Made by a program: the position numbers and the translations under genes
Shown here: one piece after another, positions 33,265 through 46,260 of the stretch
Position numbering within the stretch: position 1 is the stretch's first letter
Layout of the letters: each line of letters begins with the position of its first letter
From: Epiperipatus broadwayi
Lineage: Eukaryota > Onychophora > Udeonychophora > Euonychophora > Peripatidae
Assembly (NCBI GenBank): GCA_028023455.1
Contig: JAQFVV010012394.1
Span: 19,736,353 to 19,800,352 of the forward strand
Direction of reading: 5' to 3'
DNA: 64,000 bases
Notes under the pieces: generated by a model
The model's input: only the letters and a program-made list of their open reading frames with translations
Databases searched by the model: none
Told to the model about the DNA's origin: nothing

Positions 33265-33465
33265 ATCAAAGTCATATATCACATGACTCAATTTTTAAGC
33301 TTGTAAATAAAAAATAAAAGAGCTCTGCTAATTTGCTTTAAAACAAGCTTTATTGGTAAATGCCAGCTAAACAAAGCATTTAAAAATGTCTATCTTGAAA
33401 ACCACTCCCTAACCTCAGACCAATGGTTTCATGCTTTGGCACTCTTCAATAAGGCATTAGGGTAA
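33265..33465 (+). repeat. Family C single-arm copy
   Basis: Left-arm orientation of 13860-14215: TATCACATGACTCAA, AAGCTTGTAA, ACAAGCTTTATTGG, GCATTTAAAAATGTCTAT, CCTCAGACCAATGGTTTCAT. The homopolymer C-tract is replaced by ACCACTCCCTAACC. Confidence 0.6.
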
Positions 33466-33534
33466 TTTCAGACACATTTTTTTTTATTTTAGAAATGTGG
33501 TTTATAAAATTAATAATCAAATGGTTTATGTTTC

Positions 33535-33640
33535 GGAGTTCATAAAAAGTCCTGGAAGTATCAGCTGGATCATTATTTGGGATTTTAAGATCTAGACTCT
33601 GCCACTTGACCACTGCACTATCCTGAAAAGGACAGTATAT
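33535..33640 (-). repeat. tRNA-derived SINE-like repeat (same family as 27995-28225)
   Basis: Minus strand: AGTGCAGTGGTCAAGTGGCA start, AATGATCCAGCTGA in the B-box position, then ACTTCCAGGACTTTTTATGA. The end block matches ACTTCCGGCACTCGAATCTT at 50463-50482 in position and spacing. Confidence 0.55.
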
Positions 33641-35329
33641 ATGATGATGAAGCATTACTGGGAATTAGTATATTCTTTTCCTGTAAAAAGCAAATGCTTT
33701 TTTATACCTGTTTACAAGAAAACTAAATCCAATTATATGTGTTCAAAGTAAAATTTGCTTCAGATGAATATCATTATGCAATATTCTTGTTTATACTGTT
33801 ACACTATTTATTATTATTATTATTATTTTTAGTAGCCACCATTTTAATTCCATAAAGAAAAAATAGAGATGTCGATTTAGGATCCATTATGCCCCTTTTA
33901 AATCTCTTCTACAGTGATCTTGTTCTTTCTGAAAGACATTTTGTTATTATATTGCAATATTATTATTTATTGTACTATTGATCAGACTATATTCACATAC
34001 AAATATGTTTTGTCTATTGGCAATATGTTTACCTCTTCTGTCATACAACTTAATGACAAAAAAGTCTTAAGAATATTACTTACGTTTTTTAACAAGGTTT
34101 ACAAAAGCATCTCAAAGTAGACAAAACAATTTTTGATAATATTCTAGCTATGCTAATTTAAATAACATTTTTATAAGCTTTTGGATTATCATAGTGCAGA
34201 TTAGTTTTACTCTAATGAAAAGTTCTCTCATCATGTTAATCCTGAATAAAATTGCAGAGTTATTGGTGGCTTAATGCTGCATCTGGAGGATCTCAACTGG
34301 AAAATGATCCATTTTGCAGATTCCACATCTATATGACAGATGCCAGGTAGTACTCAATCAAATTTTACTGTAGGTAGGGTATAGTTAATTTTGAGCCCAT
34401 TTTTGCCTGACTTGCTAGCATAGAATCATCTACAGTTAAGACTTCTCTCTATGGAAAGATTACATCTTTTTTGTAATTTATTTCTTTTGCAGAATCCTTT
34501 TTTTTAGGTATCATTTTTGATGTCATGAGAATAATATTTGGCATATTCAGATCCACATTCTGAAAACTATCCTATAAAATACCGTAATGTTCAGTTTGAG
34601 TCTTAATTGTTACCTTTGGCATTGGTTATGCTCTACAGTTATAAGAAAGGGATTCTGATAGCTGGATATCAATAACAAATCAATCACATTATATATACAA
34701 TGAGCACTAGTAAAAAATGTGACTGGTTCCTTATTTAAACTTCCTACAGTACCATCTCTAAATCAATACATGTGTTATGTAGTAACATAAGTTAATTATA
34801 ATAAAAATTTGAATATGTTATTGTGATTGGATCATAAGTTAGAATGTTAAATGTAACATTGTGATTACATTCTTAAATCTGTGATGGAATAATGTGCTAA
34901 CATTACATTTTGTTTTAAATTGGCTGTAACTGCTAATGAAACATTTAAAATTGTCAGACTGTGTATGGTAATGTAGCCATGAGTCATAAGAATTTTTTTA
35001 TATTATTTACAGGATTTCATAATGGAAAAAAGATATCAAATACACTATTACATTTCATGTTATAACTTATAATCTGGATAGGCTGATGCTTTAACATTTT
35101 TGTGGTGAATAGCTAAACTGTGTTACTACATAACATAAGTATTTATTGTGAGAATACACTGCAGACAGATTAGAGAAAGATACCAATCAATTTGTCATTG
35201 AAACAAATAGGATTTCGATCATCTATCATTAAATGTTGGATGTCTAGACAATTTTAAACTTTTCCAAATTACAAACAACTGTTAATAACAACACACAAAG
35301 TCAGCACAAGTTAGTAAATTCCACGGCAC
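33641..35329. other. Intronic DNA, no feature seen
   Basis: No repeat or coding signal recognised. A possible exon-like patch at 34250-34350 has no supported splice sites. Confidence 0.45.
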
Positions 35330-35450
35330 CGTGTTTTGAAAAGTATTATTCTCTGCTCTTCTTCAGGTGTTGCTGGCCTGAACAGTGACAATGTTAGCAT
35401 AGTAGCTTAACTTACACCTTTAACCGATTGAACTATCTCATCTGAAATAC
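35330..35450 (-). repeat. tRNA-derived SINE-like repeat
   Basis: Minus strand: ATAGTTCAATCGGTTAAAGG is a good pol III A-box-type start (compare tRNA TAGCTCAGTCGGTTAGAG). It is followed by ACTGTTCAGGCC and a CACGGTGCCGTGG hairpin (35324-35336). Single copy in this window. Confidence 0.5.
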
Positions 35451-35589
35451 GATCATCACAAACTGTCAAGAAAACAATAGTTTATATTTCCAAGTACAGT
35501 ATAGTTGTTTAATAAATCTTTTTTTTTTAAAAAAAAAAAACATTTAGAATTTCTGTGCATCGCATGTCTAAAGTTTTTTAAACTCTTAC

Positions 35590-35700
35590 TGACGTGTGAG
35601 TGCGAGGAGATTTATAATATTTAAAGTAATAGCGTATTATCGGAGTTCGATTTCCGATCTCTGTAAAAATGTCTATTAATTCTCTTTTCACAGGCCTGAA
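35590..35700 (+). repeat. tRNA-like sequence with intact T arm
   Basis: TCGGA-GTTCGATT-TCCGA (35640-35657) forms a perfect 5-bp T stem with a canonical loop and B box. The upstream half (GTGTGAGTGCGAGGAG) resembles a D arm poorly. A SINE head or tRNA relic; no acceptor stem could be closed. Confidence 0.45.
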
Positions 35701-36939
35701 AATTTTCATAGGCTCTAAGTGTTGTGCCTAAAGTATTCTGAAGGCGAGGCAGCTCCGTGCACATTTAGCTATCATCTTGTATTGGAATTAAATCATTTTT
35801 AATTGGGATTCATTTAATATATAAAAACAAACACACGCTCATCCATTCACATGTACGATGCTAGATTTATATTAGATTGGGTTGAATGGGGGGGGGGGGC
35901 GGTCTTTTTTTTTAGTTTAAAAATATATTTCCTATTTTATGTAAAATTATCTGAAAGATATATATGTAACAATTTCTAAGGAATGTTGAAAGTTATTTTT
36001 ATCTGAATACTGGATATCGTTTTATAATCTTAGTTCATTAGAAATAATTAAGATAAATAACTATGTCAGTGAGGTATGTTAAGTGACTTCCATTAGTAAA
36101 ACCAACATCGTTTGATATTTATCTCTAATTCAAATCATTTGATATTCATTTCTTTCATGTCAGGGTGTATCTATTTGACAAATTTACATAAAAAAGTTTG
36201 GGTTTTATTTTATATTCTGCTCAAATTTTTATTGAACCATGAAATAATTTTTTAGTTTTAACGGTGTGCTCTCGGATTCTGTTTTTCATGTAAGGGGTGT
36301 ATGGGGATATATGTCAATATGAGATTTGTGTAAAAAGTGTCGGGAGAAGACTTTTCAGTGAAATGGGGGGGGGGGAGTATATTTTTAAAGATAAAGTGAT
36401 TTATATATACGTGAGAACATATTAGAGGAAAAACTATACAAGAAAAAAAAAATCTTTTGAACTTTTTTAAGAAGAGACACCCAAATCTTTCGCTAATTTG
36501 GTCGTATAATTTTAATTGAAAGTGAATCAGGGAAACAAGATTTAAAAAAAAAGCCATGTACCGAAATCATGATCGATTTAATGATTCTGATGCCAGAGGA
36601 TTGAAAGTAGAAGTGTGTGTGTGTGTTTAGACAACAGCTGTTTTCAATAAAGAGAAACTATTTGCTAGTCTTGAAAATAATGGGTAAAAAGAAAATTGAG
36701 AGAATAAACTTGTTTGAGTTTATATAGCAGATACTAGTAAAGCCATTATTGTTAATTACTTATAAACAACAGAAGAATCGTCATATAAGCCAACCTAGTT
36801 ATTAAAAAATGACGAAAAATCTTTTGTAAGTGAGCATAGAAAGAAAGGAGGGAAAAGACCCATCATTACAGGTCAAAATGTGAGGTGAGAACATATTAAA
36901 AGAAAATAATTTGAAATAAAAACTTTATATATTTATCAT
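35701..36939. other. Intronic DNA, no feature seen
   Basis: G-runs near 35888-35898 and 36366-36374 and a (GT)n run near 36611. No gene. Confidence 0.5.
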
Positions 36940-37290
36940 CATTTTCATCCACAGCATTTCTTTATTTTATCACCCATCTCACAGATGGCCACTTTCTAGG
37001 TCTTACAATTTCTTGGATTTCAGTGTAAATCTTCAACTATTCATCTATTATCATCTTCATTTCAGTTTCTTAATTCTTTCAATGCTGTCAGCTATATATT
37101 TTTGTTATTTAAATATTTTTTCATTCCTTTTTTGTTGCTTGCAGCATACATTTCTCCATTACATCTCTGTTAAGTTTTCCAAGCTCTTGATTCATAAATG
37201 GAACTGTGAAAACACATCTATTAAAAATGTTCAAACAAATACCATATTAAAAACTTTCCCTCCAAGTTTAATTCTATGATTATTTTCATC
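36940..37290 (-). mobile_element. RTE LINE 3' fragment, eroded
   Basis: The minus strand follows the RTE C-terminal order down to the tail (ATCATCATTTTCATCCACAG on the + strand). The minus-strand upstream end reaches the region encoding RIKL (near 37268). Many indels. Confidence 0.6.
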
Positions 37291-39644
37291 TGATCAAAGG
37301 AATTTGTCGTCATTTGTAAAATTAAAATTAATTAAATGCTATAATTTATTTACGCACCAGAACTTATATTCCTTGTATATATTCTAGCACATATACAAAG
37401 AATATTTCCTTAATACTTTCTCTGCATAAATTATCATTTCAGATTTTCAGGTTATATGTATAATTTTACTTAAATGTATTTATTTTTCTAAATATAATGA
37501 CATTGGTCTTATTTTCATATTTTTGAGAATGAAAACAATTTTTACTCTGTTTTGAGGGAATGAATGTATCAGTTTTCCATTATTTATACCCCCCCCCCCC
37601 TTATAATAATGTTAAAAGGATTGTACTATTTTACATTACATTAAGATTTATATGTAAGTGGTAAGTGTATGGACGAATTGCCAAAATATCTTTGATAACA
37701 AACAGAATTGATTAATCAAACTACATATGTATAAATAAGTAAATAGCTAGTCACCCATATATAATGTATAGAGAAAACCAACAATCATTTTGTCATTAAC
37801 ATATATTTATCTCATCAGGTGATAATAAAAATTAACATTCCTCTCCACCATATATATAGAGATTACTATTTTTCAATCCAGTAGATATAATTATTTGCCT
37901 CTTTGAATCTCTTTTGCCTAGAGCATGAAAGAATATATATATATATATAATTGATGGATACGTCGCGGAATTCATAGTTTATTATTTATTCAAACATAAT
38001 CATCCTAAAATAAAATATTTATTCTATGCCTTAATAACTAAAATACAGGCTTATTATATACTTGTATCAATATATATATAAGGTATATGAGTACAGACTT
38101 TTATACGACCAGCAACTCTCCACTCTATCTCATAATTTAATATTTTCTCTATAAAGTAACTTTAAAAATTCACTCTTGAAAATAATTCTTGATTATTAAT
38201 TTATCCATGGTTAATTAATCTGTTATATATATAAAAAAGATAGCTTTTGTGGGGATTCTTTGAGTCGTTTTTCTTCCTTTATTACTCTTTTGCTTTATTA
38301 TTTTTCTTTGAGTTTTATTTGAATGAGTTGGATATTAAGAGCTAAAGATAGCTAGATAAATTAACAGTTCTCAAAAAGCACTCTTTGAAGTCGGATTCAT
38401 TTATCAGTTTTATTTTTGGTTCTTTTGTTTTATTTTTGATAATAACTTACTATTGCATGATTGGGCAATCATTCTTAATGATATAAAGGGAGTATTCCTG
38501 AGAAGTGCAACATGATAATTTTGTTTGCTTTCTCTACCACATTCAAAATTTATTATTCATATAAAACCTATTTCTCATGACCATTGATTCACCACCTTCT
38601 ATCTCAAATGTTACTGTGAGAAATGCTTTTTTCTCTCTTCCATTTTCTTCTTTTTTATTTTATTTTATAATTTAGTTAAAAAATGAACCAATAAAGTTTA
38701 ATTATTTATTAAAGTATATTCAGAGCAAAATGTGTATTTCACTGGTGTAGAATTTGACATAGAATCTATTAACTAATACAATAATGTGTGTGTAATGTTG
38801 TTTGATAATTGAACAGGTTGAATAAAGTAATACATGCTAAAGATCTTTGGATTTATCATCTTTATTTTCCAGAAGAAAATATTATTAATTGAATGTATAT
38901 GCTTTTTATATTATAGTACCTTTTATGTTAATCTTCATTTTAATCCCCCCTCCCCCAATTATTGCAGTAATTACACAAAAGTAATATCTGAATATGATTT
39001 GTATTGTTTTATTATAATGAGTGAGTTAGACATTTGATTTATTATTGGGCAGACGTTGAGTGTGAGATTGAGTTACCAACTAGTGTTTATAAACATTTTC
39101 AAAAGATATTGTAAAACTATGGGTTCAGTGACTATAAACACATCGTATCTCTCTACCTACAGTGAAAGCCATATCATATTACAATCATATTTTGTTCACT
39201 TGTTTACTTTATTATCAGAATACTGATGTTCATTTGATTAATCCAGATTAGCTTGGAACCATTATCCTTTGATTAACATATTTAGATACCCATTTACTGA
39301 CCAGTGCATAGAATGTAGTTGCATTGCTATGGGCCAAGGTATTTGAAAGAAAAATCTTTAATCTGTTTGTGATCTATGAAAATTTCCAAGGTTCATATAG
39401 CTCAACTTGAACACCAGATCATAATATGGCTGTCAGTGCATGTTAATATATTCAGCTTAAAACTATTTTAAATGTTAATTTGATGGATTATATTGAGTAT
39501 TGGTAAAATTTATTACAAAGTTTTAATGTAGTTTTTACTTTATTTTTAAGTATCTATCGTGAATAAAAGCTAAAATATGATTTTGAAGAATAGTGTTCTA
39601 TTGTTTTGACAGAATAATTAATTATTATATTTCATAAAGTTCCA
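37291..39644. other. Intronic DNA with a family B tail fragment
   Basis: 38080-38150 matches the family B tail at 46735-46795 (TATATGAGTACAGACTTT, then CTCTCCACTCTATCTCATAA). Otherwise no feature, apart from (TA)n tracts near 37936 and 38072. Confidence 0.45.
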
Positions 39645-39716
39645 GTTCATATTAGATTATTAAAATATGTTTCTTTAGTAAGTAGAAGATTATTAAAATA
39701 TGTTTCTTTAGTAAGT
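39645..39716. repeat. 33-bp tandem duplication next to LINE copy 2
   Basis: GATTATTAAAATATGTTTCT followed by TTAGTAAGT occurs twice in a row, separated by AGAA (starts at 39654 and 39687). It lies ~85 bp upstream of the LINE 5' junction. Confidence 0.75.
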
Positions 39717-39769
39717 GTTCTACTAGATGCCATTTTCTACCAGTAGATGGCACTATTATCAGAACTGTG

Positions 39770-41632
39770 CTTTGTTTTAATAAAATGGCACAGAATAGAG
39801 TTTTCCCAAGTAGTTGGAGTAATACAAGAGTAAGGTTATTATTTAAAGGAAAGGGTAAGGATCATAGAAAGTTGAATAATTATAGACCGATAGCGGTAAC
39901 ATCAGTTTTATATAAAGTTTTCTCGTATATGGTGGCTAGTAAAGTTGTAAAATGGATGGAAGGGAATAATGTAGTGGGTGAAATGCAAGGAGGTTTTAGA
40001 TTAGATAGGCGTATAGGAGATAGTTTATTTGTAGTTACACAACTTATGGATATGAGTAGGAATGCAGATAAACAGTTATATATGAGTTTTATAGATATAG
40101 AGAAGGCATATGATAGAGTAAATAGAAATAGATTATGGATAAGTTTAGCAAATTTGGGAATGGATGAAGCTTTAATAGATATTATTAAGAAATTATATGA
40201 AAATAATTATTATATATATCAATTAGAGAATATAGAATCAATTAAAGTTAAAAATGGTGTGGGACTAAGGCAAGGATGAGATATGTCACCTATTTTGTTT
40301 GTGTTGTATTTGAGTGAAATGGAAAGAGCAATAGAAAGATTAGGAAGAGGGATAGAGATACCGTTAATAGGTAGTAAGGGAGTATATATTTTGTCAGGTC
40401 TTTTTTTTGCAGATGATATATTTTTGTGTGCAGAAAAAAGAGAAGATATGGAAGTTATGTTGAGGACATGTGCAAGGGTGGGTAAAGAGATGGGGATTAA
40501 ATTTAGTGAAGAAAAATCAAATATAATGATGGTTAATACTGAGGAAAGAGAAGATGTAGAATTTTTATTGGGAGATATTAAGTTAAGTGTGGTGAATAGA
40601 TATAGTTATTTGGGAATTATTTTAAGTAATCAGAAAAATTATTTGGATGAATGGGAGAAAAAATTGATAAATGAAGCAAAGAAAAGAAAGGGATTGATAA
40701 AGAAATTAACAGTATTTTCATATAATAAATATGATGTAGCTAGAATTATATGGAAAGGAGTTGCAGTAGCAGGGTTAACATATGGTAATGATGCATTATA
40801 TGTTAGTAAAAAGATATTAGATTATTTAGAAAAAGCTCAAAGGGAAGTAGGAAGACATGCATTGGATGCAGAAATATGGACAGCAAGGGAGGCAATTCAA
40901 GGAGAAATGGGATGGTCAAGTTTTCATATGAGAGATGCAAAAAGTAAAATGAAAATGTTTGGTAGATTGCAGTTTATGGATAATAAAAGAATAGCTAAAA
41001 TAGTATTTAATTGGGTTATGAGTAAAGGGCAGGTAACAAGATGGGTGAGAAAGGTAATGTGCTATGCAAAAGATTTGGATAAAGAATTTATATCAGTATA
41101 TTTGTACAAAAGATGGGATGATTGTGTTAAGAGGATTATTGAGTGTTATAGTAGTAAGGAATGGGATAAAAGAATAAATTTATTAATAAAGACTAGGGAG
41201 TTAGAGAGATGGAGAAATAGTATGGAGAGTAAAAAGAGTTTAAATATATATAGAAATAAACAGAATATTAGGTGTGAGTTAATATATGATAATAGTAAGG
41301 AAAGTAGTTTATTGTTTAAGGCTCGAACGGGATCTTTAGCTACAAAAGAATATACATGTAAATGGAAAAATATGGGTGATTTATTTTGTAAATTATGTAA
41401 GGAAGGAATTGAAAATATTAGGCATTTGTTAATTGAATGTAAATGTTTGAAAACAGAAAGGGTACATATAATGAAGTTGTGGAAAAATAAATATGAAAAG
41501 AGTGATTATACAGAAAGTGAATTATTGGTTTTTATGCTAGGTTTGGGAAAAGATAAGGGGGATTTAGATATAAAGGTTATAGAGTTGACAAAAATTATGT
41601 TGTGGAAATGGGATAGAGCAGATTATGGGTAA
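39770..41632 (+). pseudogene. LINE ORF2 reverse transcriptase with one premature stop
   Basis: Same protein as copy 1. The frame is open throughout except TGA at 40277-40279, where copy 1 has TGC: GLRQGCPMSP became GLRQG, stop, DMSP. Adjacent bases also changed (TGCCCT to TGAGAT). The frameshift of copy 1 is absent, so 40283-41632 is one uninterrupted 449-codon frame containing catalytic FADD (about 40408-40419), thumb and the CX2C...HX4C C-terminus. A complete ORF is therefore one event away in each copy, but neither is intact. The 5' part is missing. Confidence 0.9.
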
Positions 41633-41741
41633 ATTTAGAGTGGGGAATGTAAAAGAAAGTGGCTAACAGGTTTATCTGGGCTTAATTGCTGAGATATTCT
41701 TGACTTCGTTTAAGGAGAAGCCATAATACATCACATCACAT
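39770..41741 (+). mobile_element. Non-LTR retrotransposon (LINE), copy 2, 5'-truncated
   Basis: Matches LINE copy 1 from its position 8279 to the end. The 5' truncation is ~130 bp further 3' than copy 1. The same 3' UTR and (CATCA)n tail are present, with one unit less. The family E repeats start immediately after the tail. Same orientation as copy 1, 31.5 kb apart. Confidence 0.9.
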
Positions 41742-41945
41742 GTTTACATTCTTCTGTTTCAGAGGAATGTGCAACTTTCATCAGAGATCTGTTTAATCTT
41801 TTACAATTTTTATCTTATTTTCATCTATTTTAGCTGAACCTACAGCTTTCATCAGAGACATTTAATTTTCTATAATTGTGTCTTATTTCCTTCTGTTTCA
41901 GCTGAACTTTTAGCCTTCATCAGAGATCAGATAACACTTTATATT
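41742..41945 (-). repeat. Family E: three tandem ~70-bp hammerhead-like units
   Basis: Minus strand CTGATGA at 41923-41917, 41855-41849 and 41784-41778 (spacing 68 and 71). Each is followed 17-18 nt later by GAAAC, AAAAT or GAAAC, then AGA(A/T)GA/GAAG. Unit 1 can form a GGCT/AGCT stem II. No palindromic stem III or NUH triplet follows GAAAC, unlike families A, B and D. A solo relative lies at 26690-26820. Confidence 0.5.
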
Positions 41946-42313
41946 TTAAGATATTATGTGGCAAAACATTATGATTCATCTGAAACAGCTATGAGAGTAA
42001 TACAATTTGGTTTTGTATTTTATAATTGAGCATAATATTGACCGTGCCCTCGGCCCGTCAAAGACAAAAAAAGCCCTCCTCTGCCCATTGACTTTTCTAA
42101 TTTTCAGTCAAAAAATGAGACACATTTTCAAATTGTTTGTTTTATATATTTTTAACATGAATAATTGAATTAAATACCATCGGAAATGTTGATAATTTTT
42201 AACGCAAATATATTTTTTTGATTTTTTTTTTTTGTTATAAAAATTCGGAATATAGAATACGTTTTAAGTTATTGACGCATGCATATACTTTTTTGTACTT
42301 CTTTTTTTATTTT
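41946..42313. other. Intronic DNA, no clear feature
   Basis: A short GC-rich patch (CCGTGCCCTCGGCCCG at 42042-42057) stands out from its surroundings but matches nothing I know. Confidence 0.4.
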
Positions 42314-42503
42314 TTCCAACCAATGACGTATTACCCTGAAGCCATATCAATCTGATCTTGTGGTCTTTAATGTGCGGGTCCACGTGATTTGCGGACAAAT
42401 TTTAGCGATTGCACTTGTCCGCAAATCACTTGGAGACGTTATCTTAAAGATATGAAGATCAGACTGATATGGCTCCAGGGTAATATGTCATCGGTTGGAA
42501 AAT
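42314..42503. mobile_element. Foldback element, ~85-bp arms
   Basis: Arms 42314-42397 and 42415-42503 are inverse complements with scattered mismatches (CCAACCAATGACGTATTACC against the complement of GGTAATATGTCATCGGTTGG; GATTTGCGGACAA against TTGTCCGCAAATC). The 17-nt loop is AT-rich. Higher CpG than the flanks. No coding capacity. Confidence 0.8.
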
Positions 42504-45500
42504 ACTAAAGAACATAAATAAAATATAATTGCTTGAAAAAATTCAAAACAGAGAAATGATGTTTAGTAGAAATAACATTTTTGTATTAAATTAATAGATA
42601 AGGAAATTATGAAGACATTAATAATTTATTTATTATTATTACATGAGTATACTTATTATTATATAAAATAGAACTTATGATTAATAAAATTTTTCAATCA
42701 CATCTTAATCATTTTACTGAGAAGTGTTAAAAAGTAATCCAAATGGACATTTCTTCATTTCATTTTTAAATGATATCACAATGTTATATTGTATTTTAAT
42801 TTCTTATCATATTTATTTGTAATTATATTTGCAATAATGTAATGCATTTTATGTCATAATATTTTTATTCACTTTGCAACATACGAATCATTGATGCCCC
42901 ACACATTGAGATGTGATTAGAGCACTTGTTAAAGATGTATACTAATGTCTTCTGAAGGCTTTGATTCCTAATGAAGAAAAAAATTGTAATAGCAATTACA
43001 TAAAATAAAAGAGTATTATTAAAGTTATGTAGTATAAAAATATTGTCATTTCTAGCATTTTCTGACTTCATATTTTATCTTATTTCTAAAAATAGAATGT
43101 TGATAATTTTTGCCTGAAACTATTTTTTTTTTTACATTTTGAAATCATTAACCATCTTTACTGGAATAGAAGGGATTGTTTTTCTTTCCTTATTTGTATA
43201 CACCTGGAGCTTTAGTTTATAAGAAGAAACACCTGGGATTTAAATGATAAGAGTATTTATAATTATGTTTATGTTAAAAAACAGAGTGTCTTATTTTTTT
43301 TTAACAAGTTGAATGTCCAGGTCAAGCGTTTATGCTTTTGTTTTAAATACGGTGTTTCTATATTTATTTATCGTATGATTTATCTCGTAAAACACGTTTA
43401 GATTTTATGTAGGTGTTTATTATATTTGAGAGGGGGGGGGAGTAAACTACTCTATAATTTTATTTTTTTAGTTATATAATTTTTTCTTTTTTAGGTTTTT
43501 TAAAATTAAAATATTACTTTTTCTGTCTAAGTTGGGTTAATATATTCTCTATTTTATTGGAAAAAAGAAAGTAAAATTAATAAACAATATCTGACTATAT
43601 GCTGTATCTTATAATTAAATATGCCACATTTCTGAAAGCAGGTTCTAAAATATAGGCGTCAGTTAATTTGGCATCTACAAAAACTGTTTTGATGGGTTGA
43701 TAAAGTTTAATTTTCAGAAGACTAATAATATATCTAACAGCTCTAGATTGTTATATTGTTGTCCCATCTCATTTGTGATATTTGATTCCAAGTTGTAGAA
43801 TAAAATATCAAGTTTTATGAATAGTAGTAAACTATATAATATTTTGTTTTAACTCACACGTGTATGTGTATACATACATATATGTATGTTGAAAATATGT
43901 ATAAGATGCATAGGATATTGCATGGGCACTGTTGAAAATATGTATAACATGCATATGATGTTTTATAATGGATAACAGACATTGCATGAGCACTGAATTA
44001 AAAAAATAAAATATAGAAAATCACATTTATAAGTGTGTATTTAGATATAATCACGTTTTATTGCACTACGAGCTAATAAACTGTAGAAAATTACAATTTA
44101 TTAATTTACTTTTTTTAAAATATTTTGTCTTAATTATGAATAACTAAATCCAGAAATGTAAAATTTGTGGATGTAGTGAAATGTATTATAAAAGAAATCT
44201 GTACATCTTTTGCACTTGTATTAACATAATATTTTTAAATGATTATATATCAACATTTTTAAAATTAGACTGTAATATAGACGAATTTCACGAATATAAA
44301 TAATTTATTACAAATTGCTTTGGTGAATTATTCTTGATAAAGTAATTGATTTATATGGAAGTAGTTTCAAGAAAAATTTCTAGGGCAGTAATTATAACAA
44401 AAACAAAATTACACCTGGTAAACAGAGGTTATTAGAGAAAATATCCCTCCCATGTTGCTTAATTAGTGAATTCTATATATATTTTCAATATATGAAAAAT
44501 TGAAAATAATTAGAATTTCTGTCTATATGGAAATATAGAGCACTTGTGAATGTGTGTTTACATTTCCAAAGTACTGCACATTTGATAAACCTGTGTATAA
44601 CATTTTGCATATTATCAGGAAAGATAATTACCATCTATGTTGCATAAATAAGATTCTATTAGCTTTTGAATTATGGATGTAATGACATTTAAGAAGTTTG
44701 CAGCTGAAGAAGGGGTTTTTCTGAAACTGAAGATTTTAGCCTTGCTTTTCATTGTTTAGTTTTTAGAAATAGGCAATTGTGTAAGATCTTAAGAGTGCAT
44801 CAATATTTTATATCATGTATTTATAATTTATCAGTAAAATAAAATGTGCTCAGCATTTAACAGAGATCTTTCCTTTATGCTTGTATAATTTTTTTCACAT
44901 TTATTGCTATCTTTTGTCTTGACTCTGAAGTCAGTGGCAAATAAATATATATATTTTTTACATCTCATCATTTATTGAACTACTGTTTTTTCCCTGAATC
45001 TATCATTAATAATCTTCCCACATGAATATATACTTTTTGTATTTGAAATGACTGGTTGTTTTAATGCACATATACCATAATTAGTTTGCCCATTATTGAA
45101 TAGTCTTCTACTAATTAAATTTTTGTAAATTCCAATTGTTAATAAATAAAATATAACCACTAGTGTATGCAAACGTCTTGAAATAATATTTCTAATCTAT
45201 TTTCTTTTTCTTTAACTTTTAGAGACAATGTCATGGAGACCTTTGGTCAGGAAAAATGTTGTAATCATATACTTTTTTAAAAAATTGTATTGTACAGACA
45301 ATTTATTGAGATATTTTGTTAATTTTTCTTTTAATTCATAAAATTGTTTAGGTTTAAAATATTGATTTTTAAATTTAAAAAAAAAAATCAAGAGACATCA
45401 AATAGTAGCAAAGTCAAACAGTTTTAGCACCGCCTTCTTCTTTTTGATTGGTTTATTCATTTGTGATTAATGTCCATATTATTTACAAAGTTATTTCCAT

Positions 45501-46145
45501 AACATTTTTGGAATACCTAAATATATATATATTTTGTGCAAAGTTTATTAATATTTTTACATAATATTTTTGTAATAATTATTAAAAGCCAAAAATATAT
45601 ATTATACTTACTTTATTATGTATATATTTTATTTTTAAAAATAGGTGATAATTTCTAGAGTAACATTTAACAAAGAAAACCATAGTATTCTAATCATTCA
45701 ACTTTATAAAAATTATAATTCATTGCATATACATATTTAGATAATTTGAAATATTCTAAAAATTAAAAAATAATTTTAATATATTTAAAGCAGAATTTAA
45801 TAGTTTAGTAATGATTAATATTTTTTGTTCATATTTTAAAAACAAATTTCTCTTAAATAAGATTTCATTCATTTTCTGAAGTTACTCCACTCTACTAAGC
45901 TTTCAGTGATGAAAATATCTTTCGTTGTCATTGTAATTTCATTTTGTCAATATTTGCAATGTTCAAATATGAATTTTTAAAATTTTTTTCATTTGCAATA
46001 ATGGATTATGCTAAAATTAAAAGTTGAAATATTACAAAAAGTCTTATCAGGGAGAATAAGCAAATCTAACTCAGTATAGAAGGGTTAACATATGTATTGA
46101 TTATATTCTTAAATATAAGCAATTAATGGCATAGCAATTAGTCAA
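42504..46145. other. Intronic DNA, no supported feature
   Basis: Long AT-rich stretch. A good-looking acceptor at 45222 (CTTTAACTTTTAG) is not followed by a credible exon. Nothing else recognised. Confidence 0.45.
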
Positions 46146-46235
46146 ATGTTGTTAGTCAAGAGGTCAGCGCAGCCAACTTGCAAGCAAGTAGTTGGTTGCA
46201 GACGGTTGTTATGGGTTCACCTCCTGGCCGAAGCT
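46146..46235 (+). repeat. tRNA-derived SINE-like repeat (same family as 28258-28352)
   Basis: GTTGTTAGTCAAGAGGTCAG (A-box-like), CTTGCAAGCAAG hairpin, TTGGTTGCAGACGGTTGT and ATGGGTTCACCTCC (B-box-like). Strong similarity to the other copy over ~85 bp. Confidence 0.55.
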
Positions 46236-46260
46236 ATAACATATTAAAATATATATATAT

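Noticed and set aside
44700-44735. CTGAAGA...GAAAC as another hammerhead
   Set aside because: The core has A instead of U7-G8 order, no pairing stem II and no stem III; likely chance.
45205-45260. Good splice acceptor (CTTTAACTTTTAG at 45210-45222) as a second p110 exon
   Set aside because: The translation downstream (RQCHGDLWSGKNVVII) does not resemble the p110 adaptor-binding domain and quickly becomes AT-rich and unconserved.
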